From NCBI GenBank assembly GCA_947472635.1, contig CANJDY010000120.1, forward strand, positions 1 to 8,076: a DNA stretch of 8,076 bases, given 5' to 3'. The stretch is from Chitinophagaceae bacterium. Lineage in GTDB: Bacteria > Bacteroidota > Bacteroidia > Chitinophagales > Chitinophagaceae. This document shows positions 1-6,474 of this stretch, in pieces. The notes under the pieces are model-generated. The model had not been told where the DNA came from and did not search any database. It worked only from the letters and a program-made list of their open reading frames with translations. Numbering within the stretch: the first letter of the stretch is position 1; every line of letters begins with the position of its first letter. Both the position numbers and the translations under genes were made by a program.

Positions 1-1382
1 AACTCCCGCAAGGTTTTTAAAGTAAGCGCTTTATTTTTACTGAAGGCCTGCTTTACCTTATACTTATGGTAGCGCTGAAATATTTCATGGTCGGTATAGC
101 AAACCAATTGAAGGTCCTCGTCAATAAATCCTTCATGAATGGAAGTAGGTATGGGTGTAACGGGTATCTCGGCTTGTAAATCGGTGAAAATAATATGGAG
201 TCTTTCGAGCTGTTTTGGATTATCGGCAAACAGAAATATATTATAATGGGCGCTTTCAAATTCCTTTAAATTTTTTATCAGCAGGTCGAATTGCCGGTTG
301 AAAGCAGGCTGGGATTGAATCGAAAATTTTACTACACTAGAATGTTCTCGCTGATAGAAAGTTGCTAAATAACTTTTAGATCCAAATTCAATGAGGTGGC
401 GTTGTTTAATTTGTGCTTCAATTACGTCTGCTCTTGCAAAGTCATTTTCAATATCCACGGCCCTTTCATTTAATTCATGCTCCTCATCGGAGGCTGACTT
501 AGGGCTGTTAGTGTTACTATCGATGAGGGACATATATAGCTCCAGTTCTTCTTGCTGCTGGTCAATTTTTTCCTTGACGAACTGCCAGTCTGCCGACCAT
601 ACCACCGTGTTGTCAGGTAAAAATTCGAGCAGTGAAATTTTACTATCAGATGCAGCACCAAAGGCTTTTGGAAGCGTCTCTACATTGGGTATGATGTTTA
701 CCTGTAATAATTTGCGTTCGCTCAACTGTGATTCGGGATCGAATATCCGAATACTGTCTACCTCGTTGCCAAACAATTCTATTCTGTAAGGCTTTTCATT
801 CCCAAAAGAATAAATATCGAGTATGCCTCCCCGTATGGCAAACTGACCAGGTTCATATACAAAATCGGTTCTTTCAAATCCGTACGCAATGAATTTTTCC
901 AACATCCGATCTACATCCAGTGTTTCACTTTGTTTGATGGAAATAATATTTTCAATTAAAGTTGTGGGTAGCACCACTTTTTCAAATAGGGCTTCTGGGT
1001 AGGTGATCAATACCTTCTTATTGCTGCCACCGGCTATTTTGGTTAAAGCCTCCGTCCGAAGCATCACATGACTACTGTTGAGTAGCCGATAATTTTTCTT
1101 GTTTTTAAACGAAGAGGGGAAATAAAAAATATCTAATGCTTGGGTAATGTTCTCAAAGGTATTATGGAAATAGGCGGCTTCTTCAGCATCCCGTAAAATG
1201 ACTAGGTGATTGAGCTGGCTAGTGGCGGGATGATTGAAAACTGCAGAGAGTACAAATTCAGTAGCACTCCCTCGAAGCCCAGAAAGGTGTATTTGCTGCC
1301 TAGCAGACAAAGTAATCCTGTCCGCAATTGCAAAACAGCGGGGGTCATTTACATATTCTTTCAACAACACTTCCAAATTCAT
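1..1382 (-). CDS. mfd: Transcription-repair coupling factor Mfd, N-terminal part (runs off left edge)
   Basis: Mfd is a cytoplasmic ATP-driven translocase that removes RNA polymerase stalled at DNA lesions and recruits UvrA for nucleotide excision repair. The minus strand is open for 460 codons plus two bases, with no stop, out of roughly 1,100 residues usual for the family. Seen in it: the N-terminal UvrB-like module with a degenerate Walker A region (GLRGSATEF, residues 36-43 area), the UvrB-homology segment FVYEPGQFAIRGGILDIYSF (174-193), and VCYTDHEIFQRYHKYK (427-442), which lies just before the RNA-polymerase-interacting domain. The RNA-polymerase-binding domain and helicase motor lie outside the window. 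The ATG at 1382-1380 is chosen because the next in-frame Met is residue 107 and the opening MNLEVLLKEY fits Bacteroidota homologues. Residues about 288-309 form a polar, Ser/Asn/Glu-rich stretch, probably a flexible insertion. It is divergent from the oxidoreductase gene at 1613. The identification is from recalled family motifs and is considered firm. Confidence 0.95.
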   Translation of the reverse strand, partial: MNLEVLLKEYVNDPRCFAIADRITLSARQQIHLSGLRGSATEFVLSAVFNHPATSQLNHLVILRDAEEAAYFHNTFENITQALDIFYFPSSFKNKKNYRLLNSSHVMLRTEALTKIAGGSNKKVLITYPEALFEKVVLPTTLIENIISIKQSETLDVDRMLEKFIAYGFERTDFVYEPGQFAIRGGILDIYSFGNEKPYRIELFGNEVDSIRIFDPESQLSERKLLQVNIIPNVETLPKAFGAASDSKISLLEFLPDNTVVWSADWQFVKEKIDQQQEELELYMSLIDSNTNSPKSASDEEHELNERAVDIENDFARADVIEAQIKQRHLIEFGSKSYLATFYQREHSSVVKFSIQSQPAFNRQFDLLIKNLKEFESAHYNIFLFADNPKQLERLHIIFTDLQAEIPVTPIPTSIHEGFIDEDLQLVCYTDHEIFQRYHKYKVKQAFSKNKALTLKTLRE

Positions 1383-1612
1383 CCGTTGGCAAAGATACGA
1401 CTCGATCGTTGTTTTTTGAATGTCGATTTCTTTGTTTTACCTGAACTATCATTTAATTGAGCCAATTTTATCCTTTAGGCCCTCAAACCCATTCCTATTT
1501 CAAAAAATTAATATCCTTTTTCGAAGCATTATAATTTGGAAATTGCCGATATTTTTTAAAATAATGTTTTACCTTGGACATAATTAGTAAATTGGTGTTT
1601 TAAATTGTTATT
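1383..1612. other. Divergent intergenic spacer between mfd and the oxidoreductase gene
   Basis: This AT-rich spacer of 230 bases must carry promoters for both divergent genes. The mfd side has a good -7 match. On the other side the best approximation is TTG at 1543-1545 and TACCTTGG at 1570-1577 (seven of eight to TAnnTTTG), but the gap of 24 bases is longer than usual, so it is not called as a promoter. No open frame with coding character, RNA gene or strong hairpin was seen here. Confidence 0.6.
1390..1420 (-). promoter_or_regulatory. Candidate mfd promoter (Bacteroidota type)
   Basis: On the minus strand TATCTTTG (1397-1390) matches the Bacteroidota -7 consensus TAnnTTTG exactly. Twenty bases upstream lies TTC (1420-1418), a two-of-three match to the -33 TTG. 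Only seven bases separate the -7 element from the mfd ATG, so the transcript would start at or very near the start codon. The motif match is seen directly; activity is inferred. Confidence 0.4.
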
Positions 1613-2332
1613 ATGGCAGTACAACCATGGCGATTAGGAAAGGTAATCAGGATTGAAAATGAAACAACTGATACAAGAAGATTTTGGATCCAGGTGCCGG
1701 AATTAGATTCCTTTGATTTTATTCCAGGTCAGTTTGTAACACTGGATCTTCCCATTCATGAAAAGCCCAATAAACGTTGGCGTAGTTATTCCATTGCCTC
1801 TTGTCCGGACGGTACCAATGTATTTGAACTATTGATTGTATTGGATATAAATGGAGCCGGGACACCTTATCTTTTTAAAGAAATTATAGTTGGTTCTGAA
1901 TTAACCTTGCGTGGACCGCAGGGAGTATTTACAGTCACTGAGCCAATCGATGAAGACCTAGTACTCATTTGTACGGGTACGGGCATTGCTCCATTTAGAA
2001 GCATGATCCATTATATTAAAAACAAGCAGCTACCTCATAAAAATATTTATCTAATTTTTGGCTGTCGTACAAAAAGCAGCCTGTTGTATTTCGAAGAAAT
2101 GAAAACTCTTCAAAGTGAACTGCCTGGATTTCATTATATCCCTACCTTGTCAAGAGAGCAATGGGAGGGACATACAGGGTATGTTCATTCGGCATATGAG
2201 TTATTGTGCAAAGATAAGTTGCCTGCAAAATTCTTTTTATGCGGTTGGAAGGGGATGATTGATGAGGCTAGGAAGAGAATCGTTGATATGGGGTATGATA
2301 AAAAGGCGATTCACTTTGAAATTTACGGGTAA
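1613..2332 (+). CDS. FAD/NAD(P)-binding oxidoreductase, ferredoxin-NADP reductase superfamily
   Basis: A soluble flavoprotein of 239 residues expected to pass electrons between NAD(P)H and a one-electron carrier such as ferredoxin or flavodoxin; the actual partner is not known. The N-terminal half is the FAD-binding barrel, with PGQFVTLDLP (38-47) and the FAD signature RSYS (57-60). The C-terminal half is the nucleotide-binding domain, with CTGTGIAPFRSM (120-131), FGCRT (149-153), CGWKGM (210-215) and the C-terminal FEIYG next to the flavin. There is no [2Fe-2S] domain at either end, so this is the reductase core only. The C-terminus lacks the terminal aromatic residue of plant-type FNR and looks more like the oxygenase-reductase branch, which leaves NADH versus NADPH preference open. 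It lies 160 bases upstream of nuoA on the same strand, possibly but not certainly co-transcribed with the complex I genes. There is no Shine-Dalgarno sequence before the ATG. Confidence 0.88.
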   Translation: MAVQPWRLGKVIRIENETTDTRRFWIQVPELDSFDFIPGQFVTLDLPIHEKPNKRWRSYSIASCPDGTNVFELLIVLDINGAGTPYLFKEIIVGSELTLRGPQGVFTVTEPIDEDLVLICTGTGIAPFRSMIHYIKNKQLPHKNIYLIFGCRTKSSLLYFEEMKTLQSELPGFHYIPTLSREQWEGHTGYVHSAYELLCKDKLPAKFFLCGWKGMIDEARKRIVDMGYDKKAIHFEIYG

Positions 2333-2377
2333 GAAATCATTACTGCCATTTTAGGGTGCTTTCATTCCTAATAACAG

Positions 2378-2406
2378 CTATGACTTCAATCAGTAAAAAC
2401 TATGAC
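2378..2406. repeat. Direct repeat CTATGAC, two copies 22 bases apart
   Basis: CTATGAC occurs at 2378-2384 and 2400-2406, in the spacer between the oxidoreductase and nuoA. Each copy is followed by CAAT, directly in the second and after two extra bases in the first. The period of 22 bases is about two turns of the helix, which would suit a protein-binding pair, but chance cannot be excluded. Confidence 0.35.
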
Positions 2407-2426
2407 CAATGCCGTATTTTATTGGT
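2405..2426 (+). repeat. Small inverted repeat in the spacer upstream of nuoA
   Basis: ACCAAT (2405-2410) and ATTGGT (2421-2426) form a perfect six-base stem with a ten-base loop. The sequence after it is not a run of T, so it does not look like a complete intrinsic terminator for the oxidoreductase gene. It could be a weak RNA hairpin or a protein site. Its second-copy neighbour CTATGAC overlaps its left arm. Confidence 0.35.
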
Positions 2427-2453
2427 GAGTTGGTATAGTTGTTTTTAGCTAAC

Positions 2454-2485
2454 TTGTGTTTCTAATTAATCATCAAATTAATTTG
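2454..2485 (+). promoter_or_regulatory. Candidate nuo operon promoter
   Basis: TTG at 2454-2456 and TTAATTTG at 2478-2485 (seven of eight bases to the Bacteroidota -7 TAnnTTTG) are 21 bases apart, within the normal spacing. The -7 element ends seven bases before the nuoA ATG, the same distance as in the mfd promoter candidate. If real, the nuo mRNA would have almost no leader. The match is weaker than that of mfd and the region is AT-rich. Confidence 0.35.
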
Positions 2486-2487
2486 AT
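2472..2487. promoter_or_regulatory. Perfect 16-base palindrome at the nuoA start, candidate operator
   Basis: ATCAAATTAATTTGAT reads the same on both strands with no mismatch. It covers the candidate -7 element and ends five bases before the nuoA ATG, a position where a bound dimeric regulator would block transcription. It is not an FNR/Crp box, because the half-sites face the other way (ATCAA then TTGAT). The same region also has AATTAAT twice, at 2464-2470 and 2476-2482. The palindrome is certain; regulatory use is inference. Confidence 0.4.
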
Positions 2488-2492
2488 TTTGT

Positions 2493-2843
2493 ATGGGTGC
2501 TTCTTCTATGATTGTCTTGATTATTGCGGCATTGACATTTTCTTCCATTGCTATATTAATTTCCAAAATTGTAACCAAAGCTACCTTTAATCCTCAAAAA
2601 GGGCAGCCTTACGAATGTGGTATTCCTACTAGGGGAAAAACTTGGACACAACTCAATGTGGGGTATTATTTATTTGCGTTGATATTTTTAATCTTTGATG
2701 TAGAACTTGTTTTTTTGTTTCCATGGGCGGTAGTGGCGAAAAAAGTGGGCTGGATGGCAATGATTGAAATTGTTATTTTCTTTTTTATATTATTGCTTGG
2801 CTTTTTATACGCCCATAAAAAAGGTGCATTGAAGTGGGTGTAG
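2493..2843 (+). CDS. nuoA: NADH-quinone oxidoreductase (complex I) subunit A
   Basis: A small membrane subunit at the junction between the peripheral and membrane arms of complex I, next to NuoH and the quinone cavity. The 116-residue product has three hydrophobic segments (about 6-26, 57-79 and 87-106). The family signatures are present: QPYECGIP (38-45) in the first loop, and the second-helix motif FALIFLIFDVELVFLFPWA (61-79) with the conserved acidic pair D69 and E71. It is slightly shorter than E. coli NuoA, mostly at the ends. The ATG at 2493 is fixed by an in-frame TGA three codons upstream (2484-2486). It is the first gene of the nuo cluster and is separated from nuoB by 109 bases, a rather loose spacing for an operon of this kind. 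No Shine-Dalgarno sequence precedes it. Confidence 0.96.
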   Translation: MGASSMIVLIIAALTFSSIAILISKIVTKATFNPQKGQPYECGIPTRGKTWTQLNVGYYLFALIFLIFDVELVFLFPWAVVAKKVGWMAMIEIVIFFFILLLGFLYAHKKGALKWV

Positions 2844-2952
2844 ACCATCAGAACAGAATGCCCTGGAATTGACGTAGAGGAATAAAGTATATTTTAGTCA
2901 GGGGATTTGAAATATTTTTTAATCGTAGTATCATCAATCGACACGTAAAATA

Positions 2953-3549
2953 ATGGATATCAATTCAAATAATTCAGTTGTTCCTTCCATCTCAGCTTCT
3001 GGTGGGGATTCTTTTCCCGGGCAAGTTCACGAAACACCGGGAGGAGGGATTGTATTGAGTAAGCTCGATGATGTGATTAACTGGGCTCGATCCAACTCAT
3101 TGTGGCCACTCACATTTGCTACCAGTTGCTGTGGTATTGAAATGATGTCGGTAGCTGCTGCTAAATATGATTTTTCGCGTTTCGGATTTGAAGTAGCAAG
3201 AGCATCTCCTCGGCAGGCAGATGTGATTATCATTGCAGGTACCATCGTAAATAAAATGGCGCCAGTTTTAAAAAGGTTATATGATCAAATGGCAGACCCC
3301 AAGTATGTAATTGCTATGGGAGCCTGTGCCATTAGTGGCGGCCCTTTCTTTTACAATACCTATTCAGTAGTAAAAGGAGCCGATCATGTTATACCGGTAG
3401 ATGTGTATGTTGCTGGTTGTCCGCCCCGCCCCGAAGCACTATTACACGCCTTAATCAGTTTGCAACAAAAAATAAAGAGTGGATTAACCAGAGAACAGAT
3501 TCAGGTGCCTAAGCCGGCAACTGGCGGAGATATATTGCACCAGCTTTAA
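2953..3549 (+). CDS. nuoB: NADH-quinone oxidoreductase (complex I) subunit B
   Basis: Peripheral-arm subunit that holds the terminal [4Fe-4S] cluster N2, which hands electrons to quinone at the interface with NuoD. All four expected ligands are visible: the adjacent pair C59 and C60 in [10 protein letters not shown]125 in GACAISGG and C156 in AGCPPRPE. The family core [13 protein letters not shown] to [14 protein letters not shown] is intact. At 198 residues it has a polar, Gly/Ser-rich N-terminal extension of about 30 residues before the conserved region, which is common in variable form among homologues. The ATG at 2953 is the start used; it is preceded by A-rich sequence and not by a Shine-Dalgarno sequence. 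It lies 109 bases after nuoA and 15 bases before the preferred nuoC start. Confidence 0.97.
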   Translation: MDINSNNSVVPSISASGGDSFPGQVHETPGGGIVLSKLDDVINWARSNSLWPLTFATSCCGIEMMSVAAAKYDFSRFGFEVARASPRQADVIIIAGTIVNKMAPVLKRLYDQMADPKYVIAMGACAISGGPFFYNTYSVVKGADHVIPVDVYVAGCPPRPEALLHALISLQQKIKSGLTREQIQVPKPATGGDILHQL

Positions 3550-3564
3550 TTGATTTTGATTTAT

Positions 3565-4023
3565 ATGACCAACGAAGCACTAAAAGAAAAAATTACAGAA
3601 CTATTACCTGAAGTTACTTTCGAGGAGGGAGGGCAGTGGCTCACATTGCTTGTGGAACCTGCTAACTGGCACTCGATGGCAACACAACTCCGTCAGCAGG
3701 CGGACTTGTGCTTTGATTATCTTTTTTGTCTAACCTGTATTGATTGGAAGACACATCTTACCATGGTATATCATTTGGATGCTACCAAATATCGCCACAA
3801 TATAGTGGTGAAGGTGATTTTAGATAAAACCAATCCTGCTATCGAAACGGTGAGTGATATCTGGCAGACAGCTAATTTTCATGAACGCGAAGTGTATGAA
3901 ATGTTTGGGGTAAATTTTTTACATCATCCAGACTTGAGGCTGCTAATTTTGCCAGATGGATGGGAAGGGAAGAATCCTATGCTGAAGGATTTTGAAGACC
4001 CGATTAATATGATCAAATTGTAA
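3565..4023 (+). CDS. nuoC: NADH-quinone oxidoreductase (complex I) subunit C (30 kDa type)
   Basis: Peripheral-arm structural subunit of complex I without cofactors, packing against NuoD and NuoB. The 152-residue product has the family signature HEREVYEMFG (106-115), HPDLR (121-125), then LPDGWEG (129-135), and ends DFEDPINMIKL. The frame could open at TTG 3550, directly after the nuoB stop, but ATG 3565 is preferred because it gives the normal beginning MTNEALKEK and TTG would add only five residues with no family likeness. It is a separate gene here and not fused to nuoD as in E. coli and some Bacteroidota. The 95-base gap before nuoD holds only weak inverted repeats. Confidence 0.94.
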   Translation: MTNEALKEKITELLPEVTFEEGGQWLTLLVEPANWHSMATQLRQQADLCFDYLFCLTCIDWKTHLTMVYHLDATKYRHNIVVKVILDKTNPAIETVSDIWQTANFHEREVYEMFGVNFLHHPDLRLLILPDGWEGKNPMLKDFEDPINMIKL

Positions 4024-4118
4024 TGGATTTTCTGCAGATGGAAAAGTATTGACAATGCCACTTCATCTGAAAATAATATTTTATAACAAAACGTTCTTGT
4101 TGCTTTTTTAGAATATAT

Positions 4119-5234
4119 ATGATTGAAGAAATAGGGAGTACACCAGAAGGGGATATCATCATTAATGTGGGACCACAGCATCCTGCCACTCATGGCGTGT
4201 TGCACTTGGTGATTACCATCAATGGGGAAACCATTCAAAAAGTGGAACCCCATCTTGGCTTTATCCATCGCTCTATTGAAAAAATGTGCGAGAGCCTAAG
4301 CTACCGTCAATTCATTTACGTTACCAGCCGGATGGATTACTTGTCTTCCCATATTAATAATCATGCTTGTGCATTGTGTGTGGAGAAAGGGATGCAGGTA
4401 GAAATACCTTCGAGAGCACAGGTGATAAGAATATTAATGGATGAATTAACAAGAATTGCTTCACACGAATTGTGGTGGGGTGCAATGGCGATGGACCTAG
4501 GCGCGTTTACCCCTTTCTTTCATGCCTTCAGGGAGAGGGAGGCTATTAATGACATCATGGAGGAAACTTGTGGGGCAAGACTTACCATGAATTATATGGT
4601 GCCGGGCGGCGTGATGCAAGATATTCATCCTAATTTTCAACGTAGGGTAAAGGATTTTATAACCTTGTACAAATCCAAAATAAGTGAATATAGTGAACTG
4701 GTTACTGGAAATATTATTTTTCAAAACAGGATGAAGGGCGTTGGGTATTTATCTGCTGAAGATGCTATCTCTTTTGGATGCACCGGTCCAACGGCAAGGG
4801 GTAGTGGCGTTTCTTGTGATATTCGAAAGTTGTATCCTTATGAAATATATGAACAACTTGAGTTTGACGAAATATTGGAAACCGGTGGCGATTCATTTGC
4901 TAGATACATGGTTAGAGTAAGAGAAATGAATCAGTCCGTTCGAATTATAGAACAGCTCATTGATAATATTCCCGAAGGTGATTTTCAAGCTAAAACAAAA
5001 GCAGTTTTGAAACTGCCCAAGGGAGAATTTTACCAACGAGTGGAAACAGCAAGAGGTGAGTTAGGAGTGTATATTGTGAGTGAGGGAGGGTCTACTCCTT
5101 ACAGAATAAAATTCCGTTCACCGGGATTTTCTAATCTATCTGCGCTGGATCATATGGCAAGAGGTAGCAAGTTGGGTGACTTGGTAGCAATGATGGGAAC
5201 ACTGGATTTAGTGATACCGGATATCGATCGATAA
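4119..5234 (+). CDS. nuoD: NADH-quinone oxidoreductase (complex I) subunit D (49 kDa type)
   Basis: Peripheral-arm subunit, related to the large subunit of [NiFe] hydrogenases, that forms the quinone-reduction pocket with NuoB. The 371-residue length is close to that of unfused NuoD proteins. It opens with VGPQHPATHGVLHL (17-30), followed by EPHLGFIHRSIEK (43-55) and RMDYLSSH (71-78). H25 and Y74 fall at the positions of the two quinone-contacting residues known from Thermus thermophilus (H38 and Y87, both offset by 13). The C-terminus FRSPGFSNLSALDH to DIDR is the family's usual ending, so the gene is complete. The nickel-ligand cysteines of hydrogenases are absent, as expected in complex I. 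ATG 4119 is chosen because homologues begin a short distance before the VGPQHP motif. The next gene is nuoH, not nuoE. Confidence 0.97.
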   Translation: MIEEIGSTPEGDIIINVGPQHPATHGVLHLVITINGETIQKVEPHLGFIHRSIEKMCESLSYRQFIYVTSRMDYLSSHINNHACALCVEKGMQVEIPSRAQVIRILMDELTRIASHELWWGAMAMDLGAFTPFFHAFREREAINDIMEETCGARLTMNYMVPGGVMQDIHPNFQRRVKDFITLYKSKISEYSELVTGNIIFQNRMKGVGYLSAEDAISFGCTGPTARGSGVSCDIRKLYPYEIYEQLEFDEILETGGDSFARYMVRVREMNQSVRIIEQLIDNIPEGDFQAKTKAVLKLPKGEFYQRVETARGELGVYIVSEGGSTPYRIKFRSPGFSNLSALDHMARGSKLGDLVAMMGTLDLVIPDIDR

Positions 5235-5246
5235 GTAGCAGAAAAT

Positions 5247-5266
5247 TCATCCCAAAACAAGGATGA
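5247..5266 (+). repeat. Small stem-loop in the nuoD-nuoH gap
   Basis: TCATCC (5247-5252) and GGATGA (5261-5266) form a perfect six-base stem with an eight-base A-rich loop, 12 bases after the nuoD stop. No T run follows, so it is not a standard terminator. It sits exactly where nuoE-F-G would be in a 14-gene operon. An effect on mRNA stability is possible but unproven. Confidence 0.35.
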
Positions 5267-5335
5267 CTGAAATGTAAAATTGTTAATTGGTACGATTTGA
5301 GTTTGTTGAAAAAAATTAAATGATTGCACTATAAA

Positions 5336-6412
5336 ATGTGGAGTTTCTCAAAAATATCAAACATACTGGATAGCTGGCTGAGTGAAACTTTTTCACCTAC
5401 CTGGACAATGGTAATCGAAATGGTGATTGCTGGCATTTGCGTAATTACACTTTTTGCCCTGCTGGGATTGGTGCTGGTACTCATGGAAAGAAGAGTGGCA
5501 GCATGGATACAAATCCGGTTAGGACCTAATCGGGTAGGGCCGGGAGGAATGCTGCAATCCCTGGCGGATACAGTTAAGTTGTTGGTAAAAGAAGGCATGA
5601 CGCCCGATGGGGCCGATAAATTTTTATTTAATCTCGCACCTTTTATTGCGATGATGGTAGCGATGTTATTAATGGCGCCTATTGCCTTTGCCAGTAATTT
5701 TCAATTGTGGGATCTCAATATTGGTGTGTTGTATGTAACGGCAATTTCTTCCCTAATGGTAATCAGTATTTTAATGGCGGGATGGGCTAGTAACAATAAA
5801 TATTCATTGATGGGGGCTATGCGCAGTGGTGCTCAAATCGTGAGTTATGAATTATCTGCCGGCTTATCTATTATGGCTATTGTGGTATTGTCTGGAAGTT
5901 TAAATTTGAATGACATTATTCAATCACAGGCAGATGGATGGTGGATTTTTAAGGGGCATATCCCTGTATTCATTGCCTTCCTTATTTTTATCATTGCCGT
6001 AACTGCTGAAACCAACCGAGCTCCTTTCGATTTAGCAGAAGCAGAGTCGGAACTTACCGCTGGATTTCATACAGAGTATTCAGGAATGAAGTTCGCGTTA
6101 TTTTTTTTAGCGGAATATATCAATGTATTTATTGTATGTGCCATCGGCGCCACCTTGTTTCTAGGCGGCTGGATGCCTTTTCATATTGGCCACTGGCAAG
6201 CGTTTAATCATGTAATGGATTTTATCCCCTCCAGTATTTGGTTTTTTGGAAAAACATTTTTTCTGATATTTCTAATCATGTGGTTTAGGTGGACTTTTCC
6301 AAGATTGCGCATTGATCAGTTGCTTGATTTGGAATGGAAATATTTATTACCCATCAGCATGTTTAATTTATTGTTGGTAACATTGATGGCAATATTGGGT
6401 TGGCATTTTTAG
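5336..6412 (+). CDS. nuoH: NADH-quinone oxidoreductase (complex I) subunit H
   Basis: Membrane subunit that anchors the peripheral arm and forms the quinone access channel and the first part of the proton path. The 358-residue product is strongly hydrophobic, with about eight membrane helices. Signatures, in numbering from the ATG: ERR (51-53), QIRLGPNRVGPGG (59-71), ASNNKYS (151-157), the acid-rich loop AETNRAPFDLAEAESELTAG (224-243) ending with FHTEYSG, and FRWTFPRLRIDQL (317-329). All are intact. The frame extends four codons up to TTG 5324, but ATG 5336 is preferred as the ordinary start. A four-codon ATG mini-frame (5320-5334) ends one base before it. It follows nuoD by 101 bases, with no nuoE, F or G between. 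Confidence 0.96.
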   Translation: MWSFSKISNILDSWLSETFSPTWTMVIEMVIAGICVITLFALLGLVLVLMERRVAAWIQIRLGPNRVGPGGMLQSLADTVKLLVKEGMTPDGADKFLFNLAPFIAMMVAMLLMAPIAFASNFQLWDLNIGVLYVTAISSLMVISILMAGWASNNKYSLMGAMRSGAQIVSYELSAGLSIMAIVVLSGSLNLNDIIQSQADGWWIFKGHIPVFIAFLIFIIAVTAETNRAPFDLAEAESELTAGFHTEYSGMKFALFFLAEYINVFIVCAIGATLFLGGWMPFHIGHWQAFNHVMDFIPSSIWFFGKTFFLIFLIMWFRWTFPRLRIDQLLDLEWKYLLPISMFNLLLVTLMAILGWHF

Positions 6413-6423
6413 AGATATGTAAG

Positions 6424-6441
6424 TCTGCTGGATTCAGGAGA
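6424..6441 (+). repeat. Small imperfect stem-loop in the nuoH-nuoI gap
   Basis: TCTGCTG and CAGGAGA pair in seven positions with one central G-G mismatch around a four-base loop, GATT. It lies 11 bases after the nuoH stop. It is short and has no T run, so it is noted as a weak intercistronic structure only. Confidence 0.25.
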
Positions 6442-6474
6442 CCTCAATGAAAAGTTAAAAATTGATTGCGAATT

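Noticed and set aside
391..789. Open frame of 132 codons on the plus strand
   Set aside because: It lies wholly antisense to the mfd coding region, has a Ser/Cys-rich, unnatural composition and resembles no family I know.
1206..1460. Open frame of 84 codons on the plus strand reaching into the spacer
   Set aside because: It is antisense to the start of mfd, covers the mfd promoter candidate and shows no protein-family features.
2472..2487. Reading the palindrome as an FNR or Crp box
   Set aside because: The half-site order is ATCAA then TTGAT, the reverse of the FNR consensus, and it lacks TGTGA/TCACA of Crp.
2888..2920. TAnnTTTT-like motifs before nuoB as a second promoter
   Set aside because: The TTG spacing is wrong (16 bases for the first, none for the second), and such matches are expected by chance in AT-rich DNA.
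4035..4069. CAGATG/CATCTG inverted repeat in the nuoC-nuoD gap
   Set aside because: Six pairs around a 24-base loop is too weak to call, and no function is suggested by its place.
4085..4109. Inverted repeat AACAA/TTGTT followed by six T, upstream of nuoD
   Set aside because: It has a terminator-like layout, but the stem has only five AT-rich pairs and stopping here would cut off the operon before nuoD.
3924..4268. Open frame of 114 codons on the minus strand across the nuoC-nuoD gap
   Set aside because: It is the reverse of the conserved ends of nuoC and nuoD; the product has no recognisable domain.
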